64,000 nt of DNA from Psilocybe azurescens. Its lineage: Eukaryota > Basidiomycota > Agaricomycetes > Agaricales > Agrocybaceae. This document shows, piece by piece, positions 45,263-56,118 of the stretch. Under the pieces are notes generated by a model. That model was not told the DNA's origin. It saw nothing but the letters and a program-made list of their open reading frames with translations, and ran no database searches. Location: NCBI GenBank assembly GCA_023853785.1, contig JAJIRX010000983.1, forward strand, positions 248,001 through 312,000, written 5' to 3'. Each line of letters opens with the position of its first letter. Within the stretch, counting starts at the first letter, position 1. The position numbers were made by a program, and so were the translations under genes.

Positions 45263-46079
45263 TGAAGATGGGCTTTCTACGTCCAGTATATGTGATAGAG
45301 TCTATAGCCGCAAATACAACTAAGTATTTGGTTCTGCAGAAAAAGAAGAAAGAGACGTTTCGCCGACGCGGTTGACGACGACCAGTTGACGGCACGCTAA
45401 CTACACTAAGCTCTAAGCCTCACTACATAAAGTTTAGATTTCAACTGATAGGAGTAAAGTCGCGTTCCACACCTCGTAAATCCACCGTACTATGTTTTAA
45501 ATTTGAGAGAAAGAAAATAAAGATAATCCTGGCTGAGATGGCCAGTCTCCAAAGCTTGTTGTGAGCTTGTTGATCATCGTGAACTGGCCTTGCCTCCTGG
45601 CGTTGTTTGACAAAGGTCGCGTCGACAAACAACAGCAACCTGTCAGCTCTTGACTCCTTAATCATGCCAAATGAAGCTGATGTCATTGAAGGTTTGATAA
45701 ACGGTACACTGCACTGGCCATTTAAATTTTTGAGACCTTTGAAGCCTGAAGGCCTGAAGGAATTCAAAGTCGCGTTTTCATGTAGCATGGACGCCGGACG
45801 GCGGCTATGGACGGCTTTCTGCGAGCGCTGGGCACTGTACAACTGGGCAGTCTCCAAGGATACAAACTTTGGCATCTCCATATGGCTTCAGCGACCCTGA
45901 ATCACATTGATCGCTATATAAAGCGCACACATTTGAAAAGTGTTTCGGTAACGAGCTGGTCTTGTTCCCCATTGAAGAGCCCTCTACAGCCCTCTCCTCC
46001 CTTTGGTGGTTGATCCATCTAACTCGATCTGAAGGCCGAGCCTCTATCGCGATTCACTGAAACAGCAGAGCTGTGAAAA
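45263..46079. promoter_or_regulatory. Divergent intergenic region with TATA box at 45915-45922
   Basis: It lies between the F-box gene (-) and the four-TM gene (+), and so serves both promoters. CTATATAAAGCG at 45914-45925 is a good TATA element about 165 bp upstream of the ATG at 46080. A 97-codon plus ORF (45607-45900) and a 146-codon minus ORF overlap here; neither has recognisable homology. Confidence 0.55.
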
Positions 46080-46937
46080 ATGCCTTCGACTCATTGGACT
46101 GACGAGCCCCTGTCTCCTGGAGCCAGCACCCTTGTACCATCAGTAGCAGAACAGAGACAACACATCTACATCCTACGCATTATACGTGCTAGAACTGCTG
46201 TTTTGCTGTGCGCCTTCCTCGTCCTCCTCCTGTCTGCCTTTCTAGGCGTAGCCGGCAAGTATCTGAATGAAAAACTTGGTCCGTTATCTGTGTCGATACT
46301 TGCATCGTATTCTCCGGTTCTTGGCTGATGCGATACTGGCTTAGATCACGAAATCACCGACTACCAACGTCTGGTCATCTATTTCCATATTATGAGTTTC
46401 ACTTTCCTTGGAATAACAGGTCTCGTGGGGTACGTCCGTCGCTTAATCTACTAGTCAATAATCATATCCCATCAACACCCTGCATATCTTATATTGCGGG
46501 TAATCAGAATTAAGTGATCAAACCAACTCATTTGTATTTCGAGCAGCATCATCGCCGCAGTCACCAACACGGAAGCAATGCGCTCGCAGCTCTTCGCAGG
46601 CCTCCTCGGTGGTCATTTAATCTTCGGCATTATCTCTGGTGCAATGTGCCTCCATATCATTTTCCGCAACACGACATCTCCCGAACGTGTCGCGAGCTGT
46701 TCCTATCTGATCTCAACAGGAGCATGGAAGAATTTGTGTAATAATGGAATGCTTGTCAAGGGACTTTCTTTGGGTACCTTCGAGTTTGCGTGGATGCTGG
46801 AAATTTGTGCGTCGCCTCACTGTTTCATTTGACGTGATGCTAGAAGAACTGATACTCTGTCCATAGTGTCAATATATGTTGCAGTCAAGTATGCAACCCA
46901 GCTAAGACAGGAAAATAACCTCAAAGCACTCTATTGA
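46080..46937 (+). CDS. Four-transmembrane (tetraspan-like) membrane protein
   Basis: Start MPSTHWTDEPLSPGAS. Four hydrophobic segments follow: LLCAFLVLLLSAFLGVAG; LVIYFHIMSFTFLGITGLVG; SQLFAGLLGGHLIFGIISGA; and FEFAWMLEILSIYVAV. Between TM3 and TM4 is a loop with paired cysteines (..SCSYLIS..CNNGM..). Exons join through a short intron after KL, one after LVG and one in the last TM. The coding frame is clean to the end ENNLKALY. The layout fits the small tetraspan/MARVEL-like proteins common in basidiomycetes; no signature identifies a named family. Likely at the plasma membrane or in the endomembrane system. Function unknown. Confidence 0.78.
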
Positions 46938-47178
46938 AACAGGGCCTCGGGACCTGGCGACTCAAATGGGAGATTGTAGAGTATATATCTTACCCTGTTA
47001 GTATATACGTAGCAGTCGGAGAGCAATAAAAGGCAGTGAAATCCCTGGATCGTACCTACCATGTCAAGCAGCATTTATTAAACTAGAATCAGGGCTCTAG
47101 GCCACTAATACTAAGTACACTAAGGGCGTACACGTGTTATGGAATTTATGTATCTCAGTTCTCCTCTATTTGAAACGA

Positions 47179-48236
47179 TCAGATGCTTTCGATGGCGTTT
47201 TCAAGGGCAATGGCCTCCAGCGCCGTGGTTGATTCGGGTTCCGAACTGGGTTCCGCATCCTCAATCGGGCTCGATGGTCGAGCTGGCGGTACCTGTGGCT
47301 CCGAGTCTTGACAGCTCACTGTAAACAATGAACTCTCAAACCCCTCTCCTGCCAACGGTCCATTTTTTGGCTGTCCTATACTTTTCAAAAGATTATCTAG
47401 CCAATTGGGATCGTACTTTCTGTGATAGTTTGCCGGCCAGTTGGATATATCAGTCGGGAGAGTGTAGCCATCGAGTGGAGGTGGGAGGATACCGCTCGTG
47501 TCCATGACGAAGAGGCGAAGCAGTCCTGGACGATGTGCCATGGTCTGCTCAGTCATGGCTGGGCTGCAAAAGGGGCCTGAGCGCCAATCCAAAAGCTCAT
47601 GCATTTCCTTCATTGTCTTACATTCGGCTGATACAATTTTGAATGTTATACAGCCTCTTGTATTCTTATTAGTTTTCTTGAATATGGTCTCTTTGGCTCT
47701 GATTTTGACTAGGAAAACATGGGTGTCTGGACATTCAAGTACGTTATGATCGAGGGCTGCAATAATAAAAAGATTACGCACTAACTCGTCCTTTGCCCCA
47801 GCGAAGATTGAGAGCGCTGATCGCTGGTACCTCAAGGAAGCCGCTGATGGCTTTGCAGAATTTGGCGAACGCCTTAAACGTTCTCTCAACTTGTGGTCCC
47901 AGAATCGACAACGCTAGGTGAATCCTTCTATTCGATTCACATGGACCCTTGTGCTCTACCCATTGAGCTCTTTGGCATTGTCTCGACTGATCAGAGAAAG
48001 ATTCATGGCAAGAAGAAATCGGTCAGTGTTATGCGTAACAACGAGTATCCAGCCTAGTAAGCGTAACAAGGACCTACACAATATCGTACTTCTTTACATC
48101 TCGCACAGGTTAGGAGAATCGGGACGTGGCGATTGTTGCAGTTCTTTACGGCTTGGCCGCAGTATACACTCTCGACATGGCTCAAGCAGTTCTCGCACTG
48201 CTCGCAGCGTCGCTCAGTCAAGGATAGGGAAGACAT
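47179..48236 (-). CDS. MYND zinc-finger protein
   Basis: Start MSSLSLTERRCEQCENC. A MYND finger is split by an intron: CARCKEVRYC joins to SRQCQRAQWVEHKGPC, giving the CxxC-...-CxxC-...-HxxxC pattern of this protein-interaction domain. A second domain without recognised family follows (LVRNLFIIAALDHNVLECPD, FLVKIRAKETIF, NWLDNLLKSIG) and then an acidic tail rich in P, S and E ending ALENAIESI. A single-base surplus in the C4 run at 47796-47799 (G4 on the coding strand) is needed to pass from ALNLRW to AKDELVRN; with G3 the frame is continuous. The gene is convergent with the four-TM gene and divergent from the ferredoxin-like gene. Partner and role unknown. Confidence 0.8.
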
Positions 48237-48766
48237 AAGTATGTTGACAGTAGGAGGGTCTCTTTGTTTCTAATAGTGGAAATCCTAGTAGACCGTAGGA
48301 ATGGGGGACACAGCTATATCCAAGATGATGCTTCTTCTGGATCTTGTAAGAATGTGATGGAATGTGTTCAACGAGTCGTGCTGTGTGATTGCAGCGTGTG
48401 CCAGTGATGAATCACAAAGGGCCGACCGGATCGCCACAGCAAACAGGTCAAACAGGTGTAGTTGGGTGTTTTTGACACACAGCTTTTTCACGGTCAGCGT
48501 AAAGGATTGTGAACGATATAAAATAGCTTTCCTTATCATAATTCTCAAATGGCACAACATGTCGGATGGGCGGATAACGAAATTAACATATGACTAATGT
48601 GGTGCTATGTGCTAATCCAGGTTGGCAACGTTTTAGTATACCGGCGGGCTTGTCTTCAACCGATGGTGCTCTTTATATGCCTCGACTCCCTATTCTACAT
48701 CTTCAAAACTCCGTAATCTTATCATCTGGTTTCATTAGCTCTTACTCGTAGCGTCAATCAAGGACC
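48237..48766. promoter_or_regulatory. Divergent promoter region, TATA at 48672-48678
   Basis: It separates the MYND gene (-) from the thioredoxin-like ferredoxin gene (+). CTTTATATGCC at 48671-48681 is a TATA-like element about 90 bp upstream of the ATG at 48767. No ORF is worth keeping. Confidence 0.5.
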
Positions 48767-49780
48767 ATGCTCTTCCGTCGACTTGTAGCGTCGCAAAGCG
48801 CAACTCAAGTCACTCGACACTGCCGAACCTTTTTAACGAGGGAAGACGGAGATTTCAAAACCACCAGAGTACTACGAAGGACGATTGGAAGGAACAGCGC
48901 CAGAGCATGACTGCTACATCCTTCTTCACGCGTCGGAGTCACCAGAGCTGTTTCCCAAGGTCCATAAAACCTCGCTTTCGCTCGAGCTACAGAGCCGTGC
49001 ATCGAAATGGGGTGGTATCGTGAACTTCTCATGGTTCAACGACGTGTCGTCGAAGGCTAGTATGGAAAGGGGTGTACAACCGGCTACCGTGTTTTCTCGC
49101 TTGGGTGGAAAACTAGAAATTCCCGGTATATCTTTCGACAACATCGATCAGGTCGAACGAACGATTCAGGCGCATCTTGAAGGGCCTCCAATGAGTACGA
49201 AGGGAACACAGCCCGATAATGATATGCATATATATGTCTGTACTCATGGTCTTCGTGACTGTCGCTGTGGAGAACGGGGAAAGCAGGTGTATAGTGCTCT
49301 AGTCGAAGCTGTGAACGATGTGCGGAGAAGAGAACCTAGTGGTCTTGCCAACAATATCAAGATTGGGGAGGTGGGACACGTTGGTGGGCACAAGTTGAGT
49401 TCATTCCTAATTCCAACCAACCATTCTGTATAATTACATTGAATGTAGATATGCCGCGAACGTGCTTATATATCCGCAGGGTGAATGGTATGTCCCTTCT
49501 GGTCAACTACCATGTGCTGTCCTAACTTTTATGTAATGGTAGGCTCGGAATAGTGAGGATTGAGGATGCTCCTTCAATTATCGCTCAAGGCCTCGAGTCG
49601 CTCAAACAGGGCGTGAAGCCGCTAGACGCTACTGCCCCTCCCACTTTCATCTCTCACTGGAGGGGTAGAATGGGACTCTCAAAAGAAGAACAAAAAAAAC
49701 CTCTGGGCGAAACATGCAGGCATAGAGTCTCAGGATGCACTCGTCAAAGATAAAGAACTTCGACCCATGGCCAGAGCTTA
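48767..49780 (+). CDS. Apd1/Aim32-type thioredoxin-like ferredoxin (sucrase/ferredoxin-like), probably mitochondrial
   Basis: Family members carry a thioredoxin-like fold binding a [2Fe-2S] cluster through Cys and His ligands. The hallmarks are CTHGLRDCRCGERGKQVY, then GHVGGHK, then YAANVLIYPQGEW. The N-terminus (MLFRRLVASQSATQVTRHCR) is basic, hydroxylated and free of acids, as expected for a mitochondrial presequence, favouring the Aim32 branch. Two introns interrupt the C-terminal half (after GGHK and GEW). Two frame problems sit in runs: G3 at 48840-48842 would need to be G2 to pass from TFLTR to the conserved KPPEYYEG, and A8 at 49692-49699 would need to be A7 to read KNLWAKHAGI to the stop at 49778; as sequenced it ends earlier, at 49753. 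The core domain is intact. Confidence 0.85.
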
Positions 49781-50578
49781 GACGCGCCCTACAATACCTC
49801 AATATCAACATCCAGTTAGACTTATCTGGACCTATACACTCACGGACTCGCATGTTATAGATGACACGAAGCGAATTCAACTTAGACGCGAAATAATCAT
49901 AAAAGAAGAAATCACTGCCTTGTCATGTTGCAGCATATTTTATAATTTCGGTCGACGTTCGTCCCGACTCCGATAGCACCCGTCAACGATAAGATTGATA
50001 ATATACGGTATATCCGTAATCCACGAAAGTTCGTTTGCCCCAAGGTAGGTTATTATCACTTCTGCGTTACGAAAGAAAAATAACAGCTGCTTGATACTCA
50101 TAGTAGCATCTAAGAGACCTGAGAGTATAAGGAGCGTATTTACTTTTTGAACTTTGATGGCTCAAGTCAGGCACCTATACGCAAGTCATCTTCTGCTCAG
50201 GAAATCATCAATTAGCTCCTTGAAGTCCAAGCTGTCGCGATACTCTCGGACAAGAAGACGCACTCTCAATGATAATGATAGTCCTTAGCGGCTTAGCCTG
50301 AGTAACTGAAACTGGAGACAGAACAATTTGGTCTGTCTTGGTCTGCATATTTCAAGAGCCGAAAAACCTTGTGAATGCCTTGCATTTTCGCAAGTATATC
50401 TTTCTCTATACGGATTCTGTCAACTAAGAAGCAATCTGTGGGAATCCTTGTACAATTTGTCTCGGCCGACTTCCCAACCTACACTTCGCAATATCGCACG
50501 ACGTATGTCAGATGTACTATCTACTGACAAAGCCTTTCCGAGCTAGCAGTGGGAGAAGCGCCTCAGAAGTCCAGTATT

Positions 50579-50711
50579 TGATTTCACCACATCCTATCAC
50601 GTCGCACGCCAGATTACAACCAGATTATATGCTTTCCAGGCGGGCAGTCCGTCACGCGTCAGGAGTCAGATGCTGACTTGATTTCACCACACCCTATCCC
50701 ATCGCACGCCA
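50579..50711. promoter_or_regulatory. Pair of 33-bp direct repeats upstream of the PhzF gene
   Basis: TGATTTCACCACATCCTATC.. (50579-50611) and TGATTTCACCACACCCTATC.. (50679-50711) match at about 30 of 33 positions, and their starts are exactly 100 bp apart. They lie 135-267 bp upstream of the PhzF start, before a TATA element at 50756-50763 (CTATAAAA). Position and spacing suggest a regulatory site, but it could be a chance small duplication. The region 49781-50578 shows no gene. Confidence 0.6.
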
Positions 50712-50845
50712 TCCAATTCCTGACTCGATAAAACATCCGACTCTACTCGTATATGCTATAAAATCAATACCGTAGTACGCGTTTACTCAGAAGAGTTCGC
50801 AATACTAGCGATCCATTTCTAAAGCTCGGTGATCATACGACTGAT

Positions 50846-51745
50846 ATGGCAACAAAACTCAACTTCACCAATCTCGACGTCTTTACGTCGACGCGTTTTC
50901 TCGGAAATCCACTGGCGATCGTCAGGATCCCAAGCGATATCAGCATCACTCAGAGCCAGAAGCAGACGATCGCACGTGAATTCAACTTCTCAGAGACTGT
51001 CTTCCTGCATGAAGGTTCCGATCTGGACTCTGCTGTAACGACGATCGACATCTTCACGCCGACCAGAGAACTTCCATTTGCGGGTCACCCAACAGTGGGG
51101 AGCGGGTGGTACCTGCTTTCGAAGAATCCGTCGAAGCAAAGCGTCACTCTCCGGACTAAGGCAGGCGATATCCCAGTTGTGCGAGCAGAGGACAGCAAAG
51201 TGCGCATCCAGGTTCCGACCGATTTCAAAGTCCATGCACCGCACCCCCTTTCAGAATTCAAAACCCTACAGACGCGTCTTACAGGATTAGACTATGTCTC
51301 CGGTGCTGATGGTGCGGAAACGGTGGCGTCCATTGTAAAAGGCATGACGTTCTTCCTCGTTCAAGTCGCTTCCGAAAATGCACTCGCTAGCCTTCAACTG
51401 ACTCCGCAGAAATTTGAACTATCGGACGCATATCTTGGAGAATGGCAAGGCTTTGTTGGACTCTACGCGTTCTACGAGCGGGAGGATGGTGTCGTACGGA
51501 CAAGGATGTTTTCCGACGGAGTCGAGGACCCGGCCACGGGGTCTGCAGCGTCGACTCTTGGCGGATGGCTCGCTCAAAATCGGGGAGAAGGGACCCATCG
51601 TATCAGTATCATACAAGGCGTTGAGATGGGGAGGAAGAGTGAGATTGAGGTCACGGTTGACATTGGAAATGACAGGGAAATTCGGAAGATTCAGCTTGCG
51701 GGGGCAGCGGTCGAGGTCATGGAGGGAACTGTTGCAAGTCTCTGA
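50846..51745 (+). CDS. PhzF-family isomerase/epimerase-like protein
   Basis: A single-exon gene of 299 residues, the usual length of the PhzF (phenazine biosynthesis-like) family, which has two diaminopimelate-epimerase-like halves. Visible hallmarks: N-terminal DVFTSTRFLGNPLAIV; the catalytic Glu in FSETVF (Glu50, equivalent to Glu45 of bacterial PhzF); GHPTVGSGW at about 80-88; and MFSDGVEDPATGSA at about 221-234 in the second half. The frame is clean and the start is preceded by CGACTGAT-ATGG. No intron, unlike its neighbours. In fungi these proteins have no settled substrate, and a phenazine role is not implied. A TATA box lies ~85 bp upstream. There are no pathway partners nearby. Confidence 0.93.
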   Translation: MATKLNFTNLDVFTSTRFLGNPLAIVRIPSDISITQSQKQTIAREFNFSETVFLHEGSDLDSAVTTIDIFTPTRELPFAGHPTVGSGWYLLSKNPSKQSVTLRTKAGDIPVVRAEDSKVRIQVPTDFKVHAPHPLSEFKTLQTRLTGLDYVSGADGAETVASIVKGMTFFLVQVASENALASLQLTPQKFELSDAYLGEWQGFVGLYAFYEREDGVVRTRMFSDGVEDPATGSAASTLGGWLAQNRGEGTHRISIIQGVEMGRKSEIEVTVDIGNDREIRKIQLAGAAVEVMEGTVASL

Positions 51746-54276
51746 GAAAAGCGGCTAGTATGACAAGTGTGAAGTTATGTTTTATGCATACGTACATGTT
51801 ACGCTACATTAAAATAGGGGAGCTCAAAGCTGCCGTACCCCGGTACTTACTAAACGCACACAATTCAATCTCTGTATCACCATCCCTTTCTCCCTCTATG
51901 TGCTGTATAGGGTCAAATGTCTTCGGCGCTACGAGTCAAATTTATTCAGGCGTCTATTGCGTGTCTGGCCAAACGGTTCTAAGTCAGTAGTCGACTCGCC
52001 TAAATAAGACGGGACTACTGTTGCAATCACCATATTACCTTTAAGGCCTATGTATCCAATACTATTCTAGTACGCTAGTGAGTACTTGATAATTGTAGTA
52101 CCCCGGCTTTGCTAAAAAAGCTCATCCATTTCTATCTTCCTCTGGTGTCTGTGATGCATCGGCATTAGTTTTTACTTTGTCTCTTTCTAGCTGGGCATTG
52201 CACTTTCGTATCAACCTTCTTGCAAGCGATCTTGATGAACTTGGTAGCTTTAAGAAATCATAGCAAGATGAACACTGGGATGAAACAGGGTACGGATTTA
52301 TGTGGAGGTATTTCATGCTCCTCCATAGTTGCAACTCATATCGTTTCTTTTAGTCTGCAGAATCCGTGCAGATCGTGTCTGCATGCCATCATTGTCCACA
52401 TCGCCAAATACCAATAAACCAGGTCTAAAAAAGCTTCTTATTTGGGTTCTATTTATCGGTGAATATTCTGTGGCTCGCTTGAGGACTAGACTAATGACAT
52501 TTGATCATCTCTTAATCTGGTGTCCATCGATGGCGAGCGAGGATTGTCCGAATATTTCATTGCAACATGAGTGGCTTATCGTAGGTCGTCCCCTTCAACT
52601 AGTGACCTGCACACGTTTTCTCAGCTTCTCTAAGCAAATACATGATTTCGGCCGCCACTTTTCCAGACATTTGGATCCCAGATTCTAAAACTGTTGTGTG
52701 TGTTCGAGAAATTGTGGTCCCAATGTGTTGGAAGAGGGTGGATTCCAACTTCGTGCACGCGTTGCACAGGAACTTGAACGTTTTCAATTGCTCAGTTCTT
52801 GACTACTTAAGTACGGTAACAATGACTAAACTAGTAAGTGATCAATACATCTCTATGAACTGAATTGATACTGAGACATATTTCGTTTAATCCAGGTGAC
52901 CGACACGCCTTGGATTAGATTGAGAAGTTGAAATTCTAGGAATCGATGCGAGGTTGGTTCGTTGACCTAACAAACGACTTCGATGTTCTTAGTGCTAACG
53001 AGTCATGAGCGATTCCGGTAGGGATGCTCCTCGTTATACCTCTGTTCCCACACGGGTTAGCTCTTCTTTTGATGAACATCCGGCAATTTGTGTACCAATA
53101 ACTGTAAGCCTGGCGGCTCACCGCTTCATATACAGTCCGAACAACTAGATGCCAGAGTGTATTTATAGCGCCATTTTGGTGTAACGGCTTGTCGGACTGG
53201 CATGACCGGCTTACAATAACTCAACTACAGTTTGAAACTTACGCTCACACCGGAATACCTACAAATGCCTTTCATAACACTGCAACGGCGGAAATTATGG
53301 CAATAGGCAATTCTGATTTCACCGAGAACGGGGTTTGAACCACGATAGGCTTCCAACTGTCATAAATGCGTCTGTGGGTTGTAAAACGTTACCCGGGCAT
53401 GTGGCATAAAAATATTACAAAGTCAACCACTTAATCGGCCATCTATCCTAGCTTCCCAAGCTGCCACACGACTTCTATCTGATGCTATCAAGGGGAGTAG
53501 TAGATAGACTTGGATATGTGCGGTTACGCCCTCCGTGTGCGATATTTTTGTCGTTATTTGGAGAGAAATTTCAACTTCCAAAATTTGGTGGTCGGTGCCG
53601 TTTATGCACTGGAACCACTACCTATTTATGCCTACAATAATATCAGCATACACGAAATATTGATGAGATAAAAAAGAGGTCCGTGCAAGTCATCCTTATT
53701 TTCTAAAACATTTTTGCCGATCTCTACATCTTCATGGTATCCGATGTAACTCACGTTTCTTTCGAAACGTGGGACACGATACCACGATAGCATATAAATA
53801 AAGGCTCGACGCGGTCATGAGGCGTCTACATCAACATACACGTCGGGTAGTTTAGACGGGTTGTGGATTATCTGTCTGCGATAGCAGGTGCGCCATCTGA
53901 TGATGACTCAAGCACGCGCCTCGCGAATGATTGCCCTCAAGAAGTTATGATCCTCTGCCAATATCATCAGATGCCTTGGGACTGTGGGGGAAAGAAGAGG
54001 ACGAATCTTCAGGTTTTAAGGATGCATTCAAAGTTCAAAGATACATATATGTAGGATCAAGAACACGTATCAACGGTCTCCAGTATAATAGACACAACTT
54101 GAGGGTCTTTGTTCTCATCTGATGTTTCGAGTAGTGAATTCGTTCAAGAAACTAATTGCGGCGAGCCCCAGTATCCATTTGGGATATCGCAATCTCCTGT
54201 CTGTAGAATAGTCAACATCAGCCGGAGATATATATTGGAGATGAGACAACGATGAAGCAATTGCGAACCACTCTCC
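51746..54276. other. Long intergenic region, unassigned
   Basis: About 2.5 kb without a supportable gene. Several ORFs at 52122-52863 overlap on both strands and are broken by stops. At 53752-53771 there is a perfect inverted repeat with 8-bp arms (CACGTTTC-tttc-GAAACGTG), 20 bp upstream of a TATA-like CATATAAATAAAGG (53791-53804). This looks like a promoter, but only short unassigned ORFs (53863-54122) follow before copy e starts at 54277. Confidence 0.5.
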
Positions 54277-55506
54277 ATGAGTTCAAATACCTCCCAGCCT
54301 GGCATCATCAATCCAGAAACGCCCTATGCCTTCTTAACACCCGAGGCAGCATATCAGACGACCGTATCGCTTTATGTTCTGTCGGGATCTTTAGCGGTAC
54401 ATTGTAATCGAATTTTCTCCGAGGGTGGTCCCTGACAACGTAGTTGTAGGTCCTTTGCTGGGACGTTGTGGATAACGTCACCAGCGACTACAAGCTATTG
54501 TTCAAAAACAAACTTAGCTTAACCACAGCAGTTTACTTCATCTCTCGGTACCGCTTTCTCAAGTCTCACGTCAGTCGAGTAAGATCGATTAATACGTTTG
54601 TTAGCATTGGAACCCTGGCGTACGCAGTGTCGGCTACTATTTTTGAGAGTTAGTATACTGGGTTGCGTACTCTTTATCAAGCTTACCATCCAATTCAAAA
54701 GCTGCCCCGACATCAGCAGATTGTCGCGTATTTGATCGCGTGACGAACGCCTTCAGCTCAATTTCGGATTCCTCCAGCGCTTTGCTCTTCTTCTTTCGAA
54801 TTCGTGCCGTATACAATCAGAATCCTAGGGTCGTAGTCTTCTTCTTCGTCCTGTGGATTATACTCCTTGGCGCATCCATAACCGGACCGGTGGGAGTGAT
54901 TGGTGGTAACATCGGACAGACAAAGTACTGCGAAGATGCTTTCGCACCGACTTACGTCTTTTCAGCTATCATTATGGCTGTGGTGTACGATACCCTCGTA
55001 TTCTTCGCAATATCGTGGCGTCTCGCAAAGAATGCGCACATCGAGATGGGAGGCATAGGTGGAGGAATCAAGGTGGTACTTCTAGGCAAATATCTTCCGA
55101 TGTTCACAAAGAGTTTGTTGATGGATGGGCAGAGATACTATCTGTAAGTCCTTCGACAGTGTTCACCAGAGGAGTCTGTTGACACAGTCACAGGCTCACA
55201 ACGATATCGTCTTTCCTTACCATTATTTTTGCCTCCATCAAGTCCGTGCCAGTACCGCTGAGCACAGTCTTTGCGACACCCACGCTCTTGTTGACAAACA
55301 TCATGGCCTGCCGCGTCTATCGAAACACACGGTTCGGGCTCTTCAGAGCAGACGATATTTCCACAGCCAACATGACAAGAGATATGCCAGTTTTCAACCA
55401 GACACAACAGACAGGTGAGGGAAACACAAGGGATACGCGTCACGTGAGCGGGGAGGAAATCAGCCTTAAGAGCCCACAACTATCGCAAAGAGAAAAAAGA
55501 GAATAG
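54277..55506 (+). CDS. Fungal multi-pass (7TM-like) membrane protein, copy e
   Basis: This is the intact member of the family. Start MSSNTSQPGIINPETPYAFL; then LYVLSGSLA, VLCWDVVDNVTSDYKLLFKN, IGTLAYAVSATIFE, FFFRIRAVYNQNP, and VFFFVLWIILLGASITGPVG (TM4), read straight through without the break seen in a, c and d. VYDTLVFFAISWRLAKNAH, LGKYLPMFTKSLLMDGQRYYL's first part and TNIMACRVYRNTRFG follow, with a polar tail ending REKRE. Introns are GT-AG and in phase. It is more diverged from a-d than they are from one another, and lies outside the mirrored block. Localisation is presumably membrane; ligand or function unknown. Confidence 0.85.
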
Positions 55507-56118
55507 AGACACTGCAAAATCTGGAGACGACTTGGAGTCAACAGCGGACCCAGAGAAAGTCGGGTGCTGAAATCAGGCTCGGCCGATACCGCCATTTTAT
55601 TGGTCCGATTTTAACTCCGTGTGAACTTGATTAAATTAGGGGCCGCTTCTGGCAGTGACTATCGGCTTCCACAGTTCCACTGTTATCAGTTCGCTCACCC
55701 TTTTCACGCATTCAATGGCCTGCCTTATTTTTAAATAGTTTATTCAAATGATCGTTGGCCTTATAGACTGTTTGTATACGAAGGCAAATTCGGCAATGAC
55801 TTCCTTATGGAAGCTCAGATACTGAGTATATCCACTGAGTATGGCTTCATCGACGATCGTGAGGAATGGCATGTTGGACTGCGAATTAGTCAGAAATGCT
55901 TGGTAAATGGGCCTAGTTCCGCCCTATCTAAACTCATTGTTTCTCAGCAAAGCGCTCATCGAGTCATGCTTGTACATTCTATTATTAAAACTCGATCAGG
56001 GACAATCTATTCTACGTCGAGCATATATCATGCGGTGTATACCCCGTAGTCGAGTGTTACCGGTGCTCCACCTCTTTGGGTTTCAACCACTGCAGCTCTC
56101 AGCCCGCCTGATACTACA
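55507..56118. other. Intergenic with the left copy of a ~250-bp direct repeat
   Basis: The left copy spans about 55677-55925 and matches 59965-60212. Shared runs include CACTGTTATCAGTTCGCTCACCC's length of sequence, ATGGCCTGCCTTATTTTTAAAT, CATCGACGATCGTGAGGAAT and GTCAGAAATGCTTGGTAAA. It may once have encoded IDDREEW-like peptide but has no gene structure. The rest is the promoter of the aldo-keto reductase. Confidence 0.6.

Noticed and set aside
45441..45900. Overlapping 146-codon minus and 97-codon plus ORFs
   Set aside because: Neither has a recognisable motif or splice partner, and they overlap each other in a promoter region.
52122..52863. Cluster of ORFs on both strands as a possible gene
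   Set aside because: Frames are broken by stops and no domain or consistent splicing emerges.
53331..53355. GGGTTTGAACCACG resembling a tRNA T-arm
   Set aside because: The stem does not pair well on either strand and no acceptor, D or anticodon arms can be built around it.
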